A DNA stretch of 64,000 bases from CAZRCZ01 sp964598765 (GCA_964598765.1 CAZRCZ010000019.1:1-64000); one strand, 5' to 3'; numbered from the stretch's first letter, positions 8,101 to 16,522 are shown. Numbers and translations: made by a program. The notes: generated from the sequence alone by a model not told the origin.

Positions 8101-8583
8101 TCAACCCGCATGAACAGGGGCGATATTCGCCGGGGTTCGGGGGGCAACGTGGTTTTCCGAGGATTCCTTGGGCGACAAGTTGACGTTGACGTTGGTCGGT
8201 TCCTGTTCCCAAAAGCCTTCGCCGAGAATTCCCAAAATGGGGAACAAAAACAGGAACGTGCCCACGATGTCCAGAATTCCCCAAACGCTGATGCTTCTTG
8301 ACGTCGTGCGGGTGGATGTTTCATACCCCTTTTTGCTGACCATCACCGATGCTTCGGCCCGACGATGAATCGTCGTTTGAACGGGCGTCGTGCCCACCCG
8401 CTCCCCATTGATGGTCACTTCGGCCCCAGAAGGGTCGGAGGAGACGCTGAACGGTTGTCGGCTGGAGACGAACAACGAACATCCGGTCATCTGGACCGAA
8501 AGACAAACCAAGAGAACAAGGGCAATGCCCCTGTAGGCGGTCAATCGGTTTTCAGATTTTTCAGGATGGGTTACTATGCTCAT
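8101..8583 (-). CDS. PEGA-domain lipoprotein
   Basis: The 160-residue protein has an N-terminal export signal ending in VQMTGC, a weak lipobox with the cysteine as lipidation site. A PEGA domain follows (PFSVSSDPSGAEVTINGE, then GTTP and KGYE), a small beta-sandwich found in envelope and cell-wall-associated proteins. A hydrophobic stretch near residues 105-125 (GILDIVGTFLFLFPILG) could be a membrane segment. The C-terminus is disordered. The ATG at 8583 was chosen because the longer frame to 8643 adds only a non-conserved leader. A GAGG element precedes this ATG. The function beyond envelope association is unknown. Confidence 0.75.
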   Translation of the reverse strand: MSIVTHPEKSENRLTAYRGIALVLLVCLSVQMTGCSLFVSSRQPFSVSSDPSGAEVTINGERVGTTPVQTTIHRRAEASVMVSKKGYETSTRTTSRSISVWGILDIVGTFLFLFPILGILGEGFWEQEPTNVNVNLSPKESSENHVAPRTPANIAPVHAG

Positions 8584-8766
8584 GGGATGAATCCTCTTTT
8601 CCGTCGAAGTTGAGGCGAACGGCAATGATGCGCCGTCGGACATTGAACGACATTATTTCTTGCACGGACGATTCGATTTGGCAAGGAGACAATCAGCATC
8701 GGGGCGATTCTCAACTCGCTACAAGTTTCCAGCGCCCGATTGCGGAGCAAGGGAAACACAAATCAA

Positions 8767-8812
8767 TCTCTTTGTGCTCTTTGCACCTGCTTCGTGACTT
8801 CGTGTTTTGTCC
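8767..8812 (-). repeat. Short-period repeat (CTTTGTG/CTTCGTG type)
   Basis: The stretch contains CTTTGTGCTCTTTGCACCT followed by CTTCGTGACTTCGTG. This is a variant of the dispersed motif that reads CCTCTGTGTCTTCGTGGTG at 4043-4071. It lies directly after the stop codon of the oligopeptide-binding gene. Confidence 0.5.
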
Positions 8813-8816
8813 TTAT

Positions 8817-10544
8817 TCACTTTGCATTCCGCCACCGAACTTTGACGAAATCCACCGTCATCATCGGACTGACGTCGTAACCCTCCAAATCGGGATCGCA
8901 AAGATAGGGTTGCGTGTAATGGTAAATCGGTATGATCGGCATGTTTTCCATCAGATAATTTTCGGCGTCGTGAACGGCCTGACGCCGCTTTTGCGGATCG
9001 CGTTCCGATCTGACATTCCGGACCAGATCGTCGTATTTGGGATCGCGCCATTGCGCGTCGTTGTTGCCCGATTGCGAGATGAAAATCTCCAGAAAATTGA
9101 TCGGGTCGGCCAGATCGGCGACCCATCCGTGGCGCGCCAGCTCGAAATTCCCTTTGTGCCGATTTTCGACCACGACCTTGAATTCCTGATTCTCCAGCGC
9201 GATCTCGACCCCGAGATTTTTTTTCCAGTTTTCCTGAAGGACTTGGGCGATGGCTTCATGCAGATCGGTCGTGTTGTAGAGGTAATGAATTTTCGGGAAT
9301 CCCTTTCCATCGGGGTAACCGGCATCGGCCATGAGTCTCCGCGCTTCCTCGAATTGCGCGTCCTTGAAGAAGTCATCCGGCGGTCCGGAATAAAGCTGAG
9401 GCGGCACGAAACGCAAGGCCGCCTTTTCTCCCGCCCGGCTGACATTCTTCACGATGGCCTCGCGGTCAATCGCCAATGCCAGCGCGCGCCGAACTCGAAC
9501 ATCGGCGAACATTGGCAGTTTCATGTTGAAGACCAGAAAATAAGTTCCGAGTTGGGGCAGGATCCGGAGCGATTTTCCTTTTTTCAATTGATCCAAATCG
9601 GGGCGCGGAGCGGAATAGGTCGCGTCGAGCTCGTGGTTTTCAAAGGCGATCCGCTCGGTTGCTTCGGTGTCAATGAAACGCAACGTCACTTTTTTTAGGC
9701 CGACGTTGGCCGAATTCCAGTAGCCGTCGAATTTTTCCGCCACGAGCGCGTCTCCCGTGGCGAAACGGGCCAACTTAAACGGTCCGTTGCCGACGTAGGT
9801 TTCCGTCTGCAACGCCCAGTTGGGATTGGCCCGATCCGCCGATTTACAGATGGCGTAATAGCTCTGGTGCGCCATCAATTCGGGGAAAAACGAAATCGGG
9901 TCCTTGAGCCGGACGCGCAGATGATCCGGCGCGACAACCTCCACGCCGACCGATTTTCGATCCTTGTTCTTTCCCTCGTAAAAATCCTGTGCGCCGTCAA
10001 TGTAGTAAAGCATGTAGGCGTATTCAGAGCCGAACTCCGGCTTCAACATTCGATCCATCCACGCGTAGGCGAAGTCCTCCGCCGTCACCGGTTGGCCGTT
10101 GGTCCATCTGGAACTCCGGAGCTTGATGTCGTAAACGCGACCGTCTTCGGAAACGGTCCAACTCTCCGCCAGATCTGGATAAGGTTTGCCCAGCGCGTCG
10201 AGTTGGGTCAGGCCGCGTTGCAAAACCATAATGGCGCGCCCCGAAACCGTATCGGTAATCAGGCTTGGATCGAGGCTCTTCACGTTCCCGCCGCAGTTGA
10301 GAATGACCTCGCCGTCGGCTTTGCGTTGGGCGAGTTGATCGGCGTGACATGCGGCGAGGGCGAAAATCGCCGTCGTCACGATCAAGCGTCCGGCAAGCCA
10401 AATCCTCTCTCTCGTCTTCTTGGCGTCCTTTGCGTCTTGGTGGTTTTTGGGTCTTAGTAGAATCAATCGCGCAAACCATGAACTGCTGGAAATTTCATCG
10501 GTGGGCAACTTATCATAGGGCGGAGCGAATTGAAAGAATCTCAC
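8817..10544 (-). CDS. Oligopeptide ABC transporter substrate-binding lipoprotein (OppA/SBP_bac_5), start uncertain
   Basis: This periplasmic solute-binding protein of the peptide/nickel class captures oligopeptides for an ABC importer. The SBP_bac_5 hallmarks run from VKSLDPSLITDTVSG, through WTVSEDGRVYDIKLR and SSRWTNGQPVTAEDFAYAW, to the C-terminal IPIYHYTQPYL. The lipobox is FALAAC. No in-frame ATG lies upstream of the signal peptide. The frame opens with GTG at 10544, with TTG codons at 10508 and 10466 as alternatives. The codons just before the hydrophobic core (QDAKDAKKTRER) come from a dispersed repeat, so this repeat seems to supply the charged n-region. GTG at 10544 would start one base from divergent trpD, so a TTG start is equally possible. 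No permease or ATPase genes adjoin, so it is an orphan. Confidence 0.85.
   Translation of the reverse strand: MRFFQFAPPYDKLPTDEISSSSWFARLILLRPKNHQDAKDAKKTRERIWLAGRLIVTTAIFALAACHADQLAQRKADGEVILNCGGNVKSLDPSLITDTVSGRAIMVLQRGLTQLDALGKPYPDLAESWTVSEDGRVYDIKLRSSRWTNGQPVTAEDFAYAWMDRMLKPEFGSEYAYMLYYIDGAQDFYEGKNKDRKSVGVEVVAPDHLRVRLKDPISFFPELMAHQSYYAICKSADRANPNWALQTETYVGNGPFKLARFATGDALVAEKFDGYWNSANVGLKKVTLRFIDTEATERIAFENHELDATYSAPRPDLDQLKKGKSLRILPQLGTYFLVFNMKLPMFADVRVRRALALAIDREAIVKNVSRAGEKAALRFVPPQLYSGPPDDFFKDAQFEEARRLMADAGYPDGKGFPKIHYLYNTTDLHEAIAQVLQENWKKNLGVEIALENQEFKVVVENRHKGNFELARHGWVADLADPINFLEIFISQSGNNDAQWRDPKYDDLVRNVRSERDPQKRRQAVHDAENYLMENMPIIPIYHYTQPYLCDPDLEGYDVSPMMTVDFVKVRWRNAK
10411..10450. 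repeat. Dispersed CTTGGCGTC/CTTTGCGTC repeat inside the lipoprotein leader
   Basis: The + strand reads CTTGGCGTCCTTTGCGTCTT plus GGTGG. On the minus strand this gives the codons for HQDAKDAKK in the preceding gene. The same motif type occurs at 18207-18231, 18280-18304 and 34800-34830. Confidence 0.65.
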
Positions 10545-10545
10545 G

Positions 10546-11568
10546 ATGACCGCGACTCAAGAAGCCATCGCCCGATTGACCGACGACCATCCTCTCACGG
10601 ACGAAATGGCCGGGCGCGTCGCCGAGGAGATTCTCGCCGGAAGCGCAACCCCCGCGCAAATCGCCTCGTTCCTCACCGCTCTGCGAATTCGCGGCGAGCA
10701 GGCGGGGCATCTTCTCGCCTTCGCCCGGACCCTGCGCGACCACGCCACGACGGTTCCCGTCAAGGACCGCGAGAATCTCGTGGACACCTGCGGAACGGGA
10801 GGGGACCACTCCGGCACGTTTAATATTTCCACGACGGCGGCGCTGATCGCCGCCGGAGCCGGAGCGCGCGTCGCCAAGCACGGCAACCGCGCGATCACCG
10901 GAAAATGCGGAAGCGCGGACGTCCTCAAGGCGCTCGGCGTCAACGTGGAAATGTCCCCCGCGGTCGCGGTTCGGTGTTTGAACGAAGCCGGATGCTCGTT
11001 TTTCTTCGCTCCCTCGTTTCACGGGGCAATGCGTCATGCCGGTTCCGTCCGGCGGGAGATCGGCATCCGGACGATCTTCAACATGCTCGGTCCCCTCTGC
11101 AATCCGGCGGGAGCGTCTCGGCAACTGATCGGCGTTTATGATCGAAAATTGATCGGAATGTTTGCCGACGTTTTGCTCCGCCTTGGTTCAGTCCACGCCT
11201 TGATCGTGCATGGAAGCGACGGACTTGACGAAATAACGACGACGGGTCCGACCGACGTCGCCGAGGTCAAGAATGGAACGATCAAAGCCGATAAAATAAC
11301 ACCGGAGGCTTTGGGTTTGAGCCGCGCGAGCGCCGAGCAATTGCGCGGCGGAACCGCCGAGGAAAACGCCGAAACGATCCGCGCCATCCTTCGGGGAGGG
11401 AAAGGCCCCAAACGCGACATCGCCGAGCTGAACGCGGCGGCGACTCTCGTGGTCGCCGGAAAAGCGGATGCTCTGGCCGAAGGGCTTGCGCAGGCGCGCA
11501 AGGCCGTTGATTCCGGCTCCGCGTCCGCGACGTTGCAAAAATTGGCCGAGCTTTCCAATCGGGATTGA
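10546..11568 (+). CDS. trpD: Anthranilate phosphoribosyltransferase
   Basis: This enzyme transfers the phosphoribosyl group of PRPP to anthranilate in the second committed step of tryptophan synthesis, in the cytoplasm. The 340 residues are the normal length. The helical N-terminal domain is followed by the glycosyltransferase family 3 domain with DTCGTGGD (PRPP/Mg site), KHGNRAITGKCGSADVL (anthranilate site) and IRTIFNMLGPLCNPAG. The ATG at 10546 follows GAAAGAATCTCACG, a weak ribosome binding site. trpC starts six bases after the stop. trpE, trpG, trpF and trpBA are not in the window, so the pathway is split. Confidence 0.96.
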   Translation: MTATQEAIARLTDDHPLTDEMAGRVAEEILAGSATPAQIASFLTALRIRGEQAGHLLAFARTLRDHATTVPVKDRENLVDTCGTGGDHSGTFNISTTAALIAAGAGARVAKHGNRAITGKCGSADVLKALGVNVEMSPAVAVRCLNEAGCSFFFAPSFHGAMRHAGSVRREIGIRTIFNMLGPLCNPAGASRQLIGVYDRKLIGMFADVLLRLGSVHALIVHGSDGLDEITTTGPTDVAEVKNGTIKADKITPEALGLSRASAEQLRGGTAEENAETIRAILRGGKGPKRDIAELNAAATLVVAGKADALAEGLAQARKAVDSGSASATLQKLAELSNRD

Positions 11569-11573
11569 ACCGC

Positions 11574-12398
11574 ATGAACATCATGGAGCAAATCCTGATT
11601 TACAAAAAGGAATTCGTCGCCGAAGCCAAACGCGCCGTTTCTTTGGAAAAGGTCCAACGCCGCGCGGAGAAGGCGCCTCCTACGCGCGGTTTCGCCCGCG
11701 TTTTGCGCGGAACCCGCGACGCGATCGGAAACAGAAAAATCCAATCCACCTTGCGCGTCATCGCCGAAATCAAACGGGCATCCCCCAGCAGGGGAGTGAT
11801 TCGCGCCAATTTTGATCCCGCCGCAATCGCCCGATCCTACGAGGCGGGGGACGCATCGGCGTTGTCGGTCCTGACGGACGAAAAATTTTTTCAAGGCTCG
11901 CTCGATTGCCTCGTCCAAGCCCGCAAAGCCAGTTCGCTTCCCATTCTCCGCAAGGAATTCATGATTGACCCCTATCAAGTTTACGAGGCGCGCGCCGCTG
12001 GCGCGGATTGCATTCTGCTCATCGCGGGTCTTCTGCCTTGGTCGAAACTTGCGCGTCTGCGCAATCTCGCCAAGAAACTTTCGCTCGACGTTTTGCTCGA
12101 AGTCCATCACGCCGAGGAAATCGTGCCCGCCCTCGCCATCAAACCCGACGCGCTGGGGATCAACAACCGCAATCTTTGGAGCGAGAATCTCAAAACCGAC
12201 CTCTCGCAGACCGAACTTCTCATGGACCGCGTTCCCCCGCGTCAGACGCTCGTCAGCGAAAGCGGGATCCGCGACCGCTATGACGTCGAACGGTTGAAAC
12301 TCCTCGGCGTGGACGCGATTCTCGTCGGCGAGCATCTCATGCGCGAGCGCGACCCGGGCGCGGCGATCCGGACCAAGTTGGGAATCGGGAAATCATGA
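11574..12398 (+). CDS. trpC: Indole-3-glycerol phosphate synthase
   Basis: This (beta/alpha)8-barrel lyase closes the indole ring from CdRP in tryptophan synthesis. The motifs are VIAEIKRASPSRG (catalytic Lys and phosphate region), VLTDEKFFQGS, PILRKEFMIDPYQV (second catalytic Lys), ADCILLI, DVLLEVH, GINNRNL and LVSESGI. The 274 residues agree with a monofunctional TrpC. I chose ATG 11574 over the TTG at 11565 and the ATG at 11583 from alignment with the family N-terminus (EQILIYKKEFVAEAK). Its stop overlaps the ATG of a 52-codon small ORF (ATGA junction), indicating translational coupling. Confidence 0.96.
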   Translation: MNIMEQILIYKKEFVAEAKRAVSLEKVQRRAEKAPPTRGFARVLRGTRDAIGNRKIQSTLRVIAEIKRASPSRGVIRANFDPAAIARSYEAGDASALSVLTDEKFFQGSLDCLVQARKASSLPILRKEFMIDPYQVYEARAAGADCILLIAGLLPWSKLARLRNLAKKLSLDVLLEVHHAEEIVPALAIKPDALGINNRNLWSENLKTDLSQTELLMDRVPPRQTLVSESGIRDRYDVERLKLLGVDAILVGEHLMRERDPGAAIRTKLGIGKS

Positions 12399-12553
12399 CG
12401 GTGCGCGTCAAAGACCGATGTGCCATCCGAGCCGCGACCCTAAGGGAGGGTCCAATGCGCGATCTCTCGGCGGCTGAGGAAATTCAGGGACTGGCTCGCG
12501 GGGGTCCGTCCGCGTGCCTGTCCCTCGAATTTCCAAGTGAGACGCGCGCATGA
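12395..12553 (+). CDS. 52-codon small ORF coupled to trpC and to the next gene
   Basis: The ATG overlaps the trpC stop (ATGA at 12395-12398). The TGA overlaps the ATG of the following membrane-protein gene (ATGA at 12550-12553), so translation could pass through all three genes. The peptide starts MTVRVKDRCAIRAATLREG and ends LSLEFPSETRA. I do not recognise it; the IRAAT stretch faintly resembles the start of GNAT acetyltransferases, which could make it a truncated remnant. Codon use is G+C rich like its neighbours. The two exact overlaps are the main support, and coincidence cannot be excluded. Confidence 0.45.
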   Translation: MTVRVKDRCAIRAATLREGPMRDLSAAEEIQGLARGGPSACLSLEFPSETRA

Positions 12554-13266
12554 CGACGCCCGCGCTCCCCTTCTTCCTTCCTCTTCTCCAATTTGAGGGG
12601 ATGGAGGGAAATCAAATCCTCGATTATTTCAACAACCTCTATTTTCGTTACGGCGGATTCGGCGTCCTTCTGATCGTGATTCTTTTTTTGCTCCGTCTTC
12701 TGATTCGCTCGGCGGTGAACAAGCGCGTCAAATCCATTCACGCCGACGGCATGGGGTTTATGGACGTGGAGCAAATGAGGAAGAAGGGATTGATCACCGA
12801 GGAGGAATACAAAGGGGTCCGCAAGCGGCTCGCCGAACGCCAGTTGAAACAGATGAAAGAACAAGAGGAGAGCAAAAAGACCGTCGAGCTTCTTCACGCC
12901 GTCGAGATGAATCCCGAACTGGCGAGGACGTTGATCCCGATCGAGTCAAAGCCAAATCCGCCTTCTCTGCAATCAGCGGCAATTAAATCGCCTCCTTCAC
13001 CTTCCTCTTCAAATCCTTCTCATTCTCCTTCTCCATCTTCCCCCCCACCTCCTACATTCTCCACTCCCTCCACCGCTGAACAATCCTCTGAAATCGTCAC
13101 CCCCGGCGATCCTCTCTCCGATCCGCGCTACTTAAAAAAAATCGCCCCGTCCCCGGCTTCGACGGAAAAATCAAAGAAATCAAAAGACTTGGAAGACCTC
13201 TTCGCCAAGGGGCTGATTTCTCGCGAGGAATACAACCGCCTTGCCACGCTGTACGAAAAAATGTGA
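12550..13266 (+). CDS. Membrane-anchored protein with two SHOCT-like short motifs
   Basis: The 238-residue protein has one transmembrane helix at about 36-53 (FGVLLIVILFLLRLLI). A cytoplasmic segment with a SHOCT-like helical hairpin follows (MRKKGLITEEEYKGVRKRL, about 77-95), then a Lys/Glu-rich helix, a Pro/Ser-rich linker of about 70 residues, and a second SHOCT-like motif at the C-terminus (LEDLFAKGLISREEYNRLA). SHOCT motifs are short C-terminal oligomerisation modules. The linker is encoded by pyrimidine-rich DNA (12985-13080). The gene is coupled to the preceding small ORF by an ATGA overlap, although a functional link to tryptophan synthesis is not evident. The function is unknown. Confidence 0.75.
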   Translation: MTTPALPFFLPLLQFEGMEGNQILDYFNNLYFRYGGFGVLLIVILFLLRLLIRSAVNKRVKSIHADGMGFMDVEQMRKKGLITEEEYKGVRKRLAERQLKQMKEQEESKKTVELLHAVEMNPELARTLIPIESKPNPPSLQSAAIKSPPSPSSSNPSHSPSPSSPPPPTFSTPSTAEQSSEIVTPGDPLSDPRYLKKIAPSPASTEKSKKSKDLEDLFAKGLISREEYNRLATLYEKM

Positions 13267-13366
13267 CCACGCTTGCTTTTTTCCACCATTCGAGAGGAAG
13301 CGTAAGCTGATCGGGGAATTGGATTGGGAAAGCGCCTAACTTTCCTGTCGTCTCCCATTTCCCGCG

Positions 13367-13753
13367 CTAATTTCTTTTCTTCCACCACTTCGCCCACATC
13401 CGTCTTCCCCAATAGGCGACCGTAAGTGCCAGCACAATTGCAATTATATCCATCATCTTGTACCGACCATCCGGTTTCTTTACATCAAATCCGTCGAGAA
13501 AATGAATTCCAGCCATAATGCAACCAAGCGTCGAACCGGCCATTACCAACATGGCCAGTGTGGGGAAAATGCCCCCCGGCGGCCTTTCGTATTTTCTAAA
13601 CAGCGCGCCGAAAAACAAGGACACGATGACTGCGTTAACAGCACCCAGCGTGAGTCCAACAAGGATTATCGTCATCTTGGAACTTGGCGAATTTGACCAG
13701 AAAAAGAATTTAATTTGGCGGAAGAGGCGCAAGGGATTCGCACTCTTCTCCAT
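13367..13753 (-). CDS. Small integral membrane protein of unknown function
   Basis: The 128 residues carry three or four predicted membrane helices at about 28-50 (MTIILVGLTLGAVNAVIVSL), 62-85 (IFPTLAMLVMAGSTLGCIMA) and 100-116 (IIAIVLALTVAYWG), ending in a Trp/Lys-rich tail. No family is recognised. A GGGGGTAAG element precedes the ATG at 13753; an alternative start is the Met at residue 27. The gene is somewhat AT-richer than its neighbours and faces the SHOCT-like gene convergently. Confidence 0.6.
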   Translation of the reverse strand: MEKSANPLRLFRQIKFFFWSNSPSSKMTIILVGLTLGAVNAVIVSLFFGALFRKYERPPGGIFPTLAMLVMAGSTLGCIMAGIHFLDGFDVKKPDGRYKMMDIIAIVLALTVAYWGRRMWAKWWKKRN

Positions 13754-13811
13754 CTGATTCCGAACTTACCCCCAAGGCTTCCGGCGTTCCAGCAAATTGT
13801 CGGCAATTGGA

Positions 13812-13843
13812 CGCGGAAGGACACGGATACACGCGGATCAAGC
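13812..13843. repeat. Short-period GGACACGGAT/ACGCGGAT repeat
   Basis: The sequence contains GGACACGGATACACGCGGAT. Related copies occur near 17175-17205, 37797-37832 and 59874-59929. It lies between gph and the small membrane-protein gene. Confidence 0.55.
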
Positions 13844-13890
13844 AATCCTTCTCCATTGATTTGGGAATCAACTTCATTCGAGTCAAAATA

Positions 13891-14541
13891 CTACAAGCGT
13901 CGTTCGAGGGTCTCGGCCAATTCTTCCATTCTCTCGATCACCGCATCCGGTTTGAAACTTTCCATCCGCTCGGGCGAGGTTGCGCCCCATGCGCAACCGA
14001 TGACCTTCATTCCCGCCGTCCGGGCCAAATCCACATCCGGTTTTCCGTCGCCGACGATGACGCACTCGCTCGGCGCGACGCCGAACTCGCGCGCCAAGAT
14101 CATGGCCGATTCCGGATCGGGTTTGAGCGGATGCGTTGCGTCTTCCCCCTGCACGCGATCCACAAGTTCCCCCAATCCCAACTTCGCGCACGCTTGAACT
14201 GCGATGGCGTGAGGTTTGTTCGTCAGGATCGCCTGACGCATTCCCATTTTCCGAAGCCGGGTCAACGTCTCCCGAACGCCCGGATAGAGTTTGGACGTTC
14301 CGGCGGGATGGGTTTTGTAATACTCCGCCACGAGCGGAACAACGTCGTTCAGCCGATCCGCGTGTTCGGTTCCGAGGGCGCGTTTGACGAGCATGACGAT
14401 CCCGTCGCCGACCCATTGTCTGACTTCCTTCAAGGATTTTTTCGGTAGGCCGCGCTGTTCGAGCGCGAAGTTAAGCGCGGAGCGGATATCCTCGAATGCC
14501 TCGAGCAACGTTCCGTCGAGATCATAGATAACAAGCTTCAT
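13891..14541 (-). CDS. gph: HAD-family phosphoglycolate phosphatase-like hydrolase
   Basis: The 216-residue haloacid dehalogenase superfamily phosphatase most likely removes 2-phosphoglycolate or a similar small phosphate ester. Motif I is YDLDGTLLE (nucleophile Asp and general acid), motif II is AILTNKPH, motif III is the lysine in HPLKPDPES, and motif IV is IVGDGKPDVDLA. A helical cap lies between motifs I and II. The start codon overlaps the stop of the upstream glycosyltransferase (ATGA at 14538-14541), so it is the last gene of a hisF-glycosyltransferase-gph operon. Substrate assignment within the HAD family is tentative. Confidence 0.85.
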   Translation of the reverse strand: MKLVIYDLDGTLLEAFEDIRSALNFALEQRGLPKKSLKEVRQWVGDGIVMLVKRALGTEHADRLNDVVPLVAEYYKTHPAGTSKLYPGVRETLTRLRKMGMRQAILTNKPHAIAVQACAKLGLGELVDRVQGEDATHPLKPDPESAMILAREFGVAPSECVIVGDGKPDVDLARTAGMKVIGCAWGATSPERMESFKPDAVIERMEELAETLERRL

Positions 14542-15734
14542 GGAATATGCCGCCGGACGAGCGATTCATACCATTGCTGAAACGCGGCAACCATCGCCGT
14601 CATGGAAAATTCGTTCTCAATTCTTCTGCGCGACGCCGATCCCATCCGCAGTCGCAAATCGGGGTTTTTGAGCAATTTTTGAATGGCCGACGCCAGCGCC
14701 TCCGGATCGCAGGAAGGAACGACAAAGCCGTTTTCGCCGTCGCGCACCGCTTCGGGATTGCCGCCGACGTTGGTGACGACGAGCGGACGCCCCGCGCTCA
14801 TTCCTTCCAAGATTGAATTGGAAAATCCCTCTTGATGCGAGGGATGAACGACGACGTCGGCCATGGCAATCAACTGCGGAATGTCGCGTCGCTCGCCGGG
14901 CAACACGACGTGGCGCTCCAACGACAATTCCCCGATCAGCTCGCGCAGTCGTTTTTCCGCCCCCTGATCGCGCCCGGGCAAGATGACTTTCAGATCGCGG
15001 TGATACGGAACCAATCGCGCAGAGGCGTAAAGCAAATCATCGTGTCCCTTGTAGGGGTGAAGATTTGCGACGGCGACGACCACCGGTTGCCCTTCCCGGA
15101 TTTCAAATTCCCGCCGCTGGGGGCCGGGATCAATCTGCTCGAATTGCTCCAGCGCGACGCCGTTGTAGAGGACGTGAATTTTTTCCGCGTCCACGCGCTC
15201 GTGTTCCAGCGCGTCGCGTTTGACCGCCTGCGAATTGGCGAAGATCGCCGTCGTCCGGCGATTGGCGAAATTCTCAAGCCATTGCAAGATCGGCCGCCCT
15301 TTCTTGTAGTCGCTCAATTGCAGGCGGCTTGTGAGGATGATCGGGACGCGGGCCAAACGACCGGCGAAGACGCCCAAGATGTTTGCCCAATAGAGTTGAG
15401 CGTGGAGAATGTGCGGTTTTTTTCGCTGAAGATGCCGAACGAATTTCCAGAGCGCGCGTCCCATCGCCCAATAACATCGCGGGTCGAAAGCGCGATACTT
15501 CATGGCGTAATTGAGTTCGATTACTTCGCATCCTGCGGCTTTGACTTTTTCGATCAGAGGACCGCCCCCCTGAATCAAAACCAAACTTTGCCGATAGCGG
15601 TCAACGGGCAGTCGGCAAATCAATTCCGCGAGTTGCTTTTCCGCGCCTCCCAACCGCATCGTGCCGATGCAGTGGGTCAGGCGAATCGGATGGCCCGCCG
15701 TGAGGGGATTGGAAGATTTTTCGGAGCGGCTCAT
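14538..15734 (-). CDS. Glycosyltransferase, GT4 family
   Basis: The 398-residue GT-B fold sugar transferase probably acts in envelope polysaccharide or glycolipid synthesis at the inner membrane. The N-terminal acceptor domain has the usual IGTMRLGGAEKQLAEL motif. The C-terminal donor domain has NLHPYKGHDDLL, HVVLPGERRDI and the E-x7-E motif in EGFSNSILEGMSAGRPLVV. The frame is open far upstream (to 16100), but the ATG at 15734 is right because it overlaps the hisF stop (ATGA) and matches the family N-terminus. Donor and acceptor cannot be read from sequence. Confidence 0.9.
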   Translation of the reverse strand: MSRSEKSSNPLTAGHPIRLTHCIGTMRLGGAEKQLAELICRLPVDRYRQSLVLIQGGGPLIEKVKAAGCEVIELNYAMKYRAFDPRCYWAMGRALWKFVRHLQRKKPHILHAQLYWANILGVFAGRLARVPIILTSRLQLSDYKKGRPILQWLENFANRRTTAIFANSQAVKRDALEHERVDAEKIHVLYNGVALEQFEQIDPGPQRREFEIREGQPVVVAVANLHPYKGHDDLLYASARLVPYHRDLKVILPGRDQGAEKRLRELIGELSLERHVVLPGERRDIPQLIAMADVVVHPSHQEGFSNSILEGMSAGRPLVVTNVGGNPEAVRDGENGFVVPSCDPEALASAIQKLLKNPDLRLRMGSASRRRIENEFSMTAMVAAFQQWYESLVRRHIP

Positions 15735-16522
15735 GCCGGGCAAGGTTCGGCGACCGCCGGACGAACCGGCACTCCGCGTTCCGCCAGATACCGTTTCGCC
15801 TCGCCGATGGTGTATTTGCCGAAGTGAAAAATCGAGGCGGCCAACACGGCGTCGGCTTTGCCGCGCGTCAAACCTTCGTAAAGATGCTCCAGCGTTCCGA
15901 CGCCTCCCGACGCGATCGCCGGAACTTCCACCGCGTCGGAAACGGCGGCGGTCAGTTCCAGATCGTATCCCTTCTGTGTTCCGTCGCTGTCCATGCTGGT
16001 CAGAAGAATTTCTCCCGCGCCGAGCGACGTGACCCGCTTCGCCCACTCGATCACGTCCAGTCCCGCCGGTTTTCTCCCGCCGTGCGTAAAAACTTCCCAA
16101 CCCTCTTTGGCCGTCGCTCCGCGCCGCCGCGCGTCAATCGCGACGACGATGCACTGCGCGCCGAATCGTTCGGAGGCTTCACGGACAAAATCGGGACTTT
16201 GAACGGCGGAGGTGTTGAGCGAAACCTTATCCGCGCCCGCCAAAAGCATTTCGCGGATGTCGGCGATGGTCCGCAATCCGCCGCCGATCGTCATCGGCAT
16301 GAACACGCAATCGGCGGTCCGGCGCACGACGTCGGCCATGATCCCACGCTCCTCGTGCGAGGCGGTGATGTCAAGAAAGACCAGCTCGTCCGCGCCCGCC
16401 TGATCGTAGGCGCGCGCCGCCTCGACCGGATCGCCCGCGTCCACCAAATCCACGAAGTTCACCCCCTTGACCACGCGGCCACGGGCGACGTCCAGACAAG
16501 GAATGATGCGTTTGGTAAGCAT
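15731..16522 (-). CDS. hisF: Imidazole glycerol phosphate synthase subunit HisF
   Basis: This cyclase subunit of the HisH-HisF complex forms IGP and AICAR from PRFAR and ammonia in histidine synthesis. The TIM barrel has the catalytic aspartates in IIPCLDVARGRVVKG and VVAIDARR. The phosphate-binding loops are TIGGGLRT and IASGGVGT. The 263 residues are slightly longer than usual because of a short C-terminal tail. It is first in a three-gene run with ATGA overlaps. No other his gene is in the window, so HisH must be encoded elsewhere. Confidence 0.96.
   Translation of the reverse strand: MLTKRIIPCLDVARGRVVKGVNFVDLVDAGDPVEAARAYDQAGADELVFLDITASHEERGIMADVVRRTADCVFMPMTIGGGLRTIADIREMLLAGADKVSLNTSAVQSPDFVREASERFGAQCIVVAIDARRRGATAKEGWEVFTHGGRKPAGLDVIEWAKRVTSLGAGEILLTSMDSDGTQKGYDLELTAAVSDAVEVPAIASGGVGTLEHLYEGLTRGKADAVLAASIFHFGKYTIGEAKRYLAERGVPVRPAVAEPCPA

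Noticed and set aside
14538..16100. A longer glycosyltransferase starting at 16100.
   Set aside because: The extension overlaps hisF in another frame and is Arg/Gly-rich. The ATG at 15734 overlaps the hisF stop and matches the family start.
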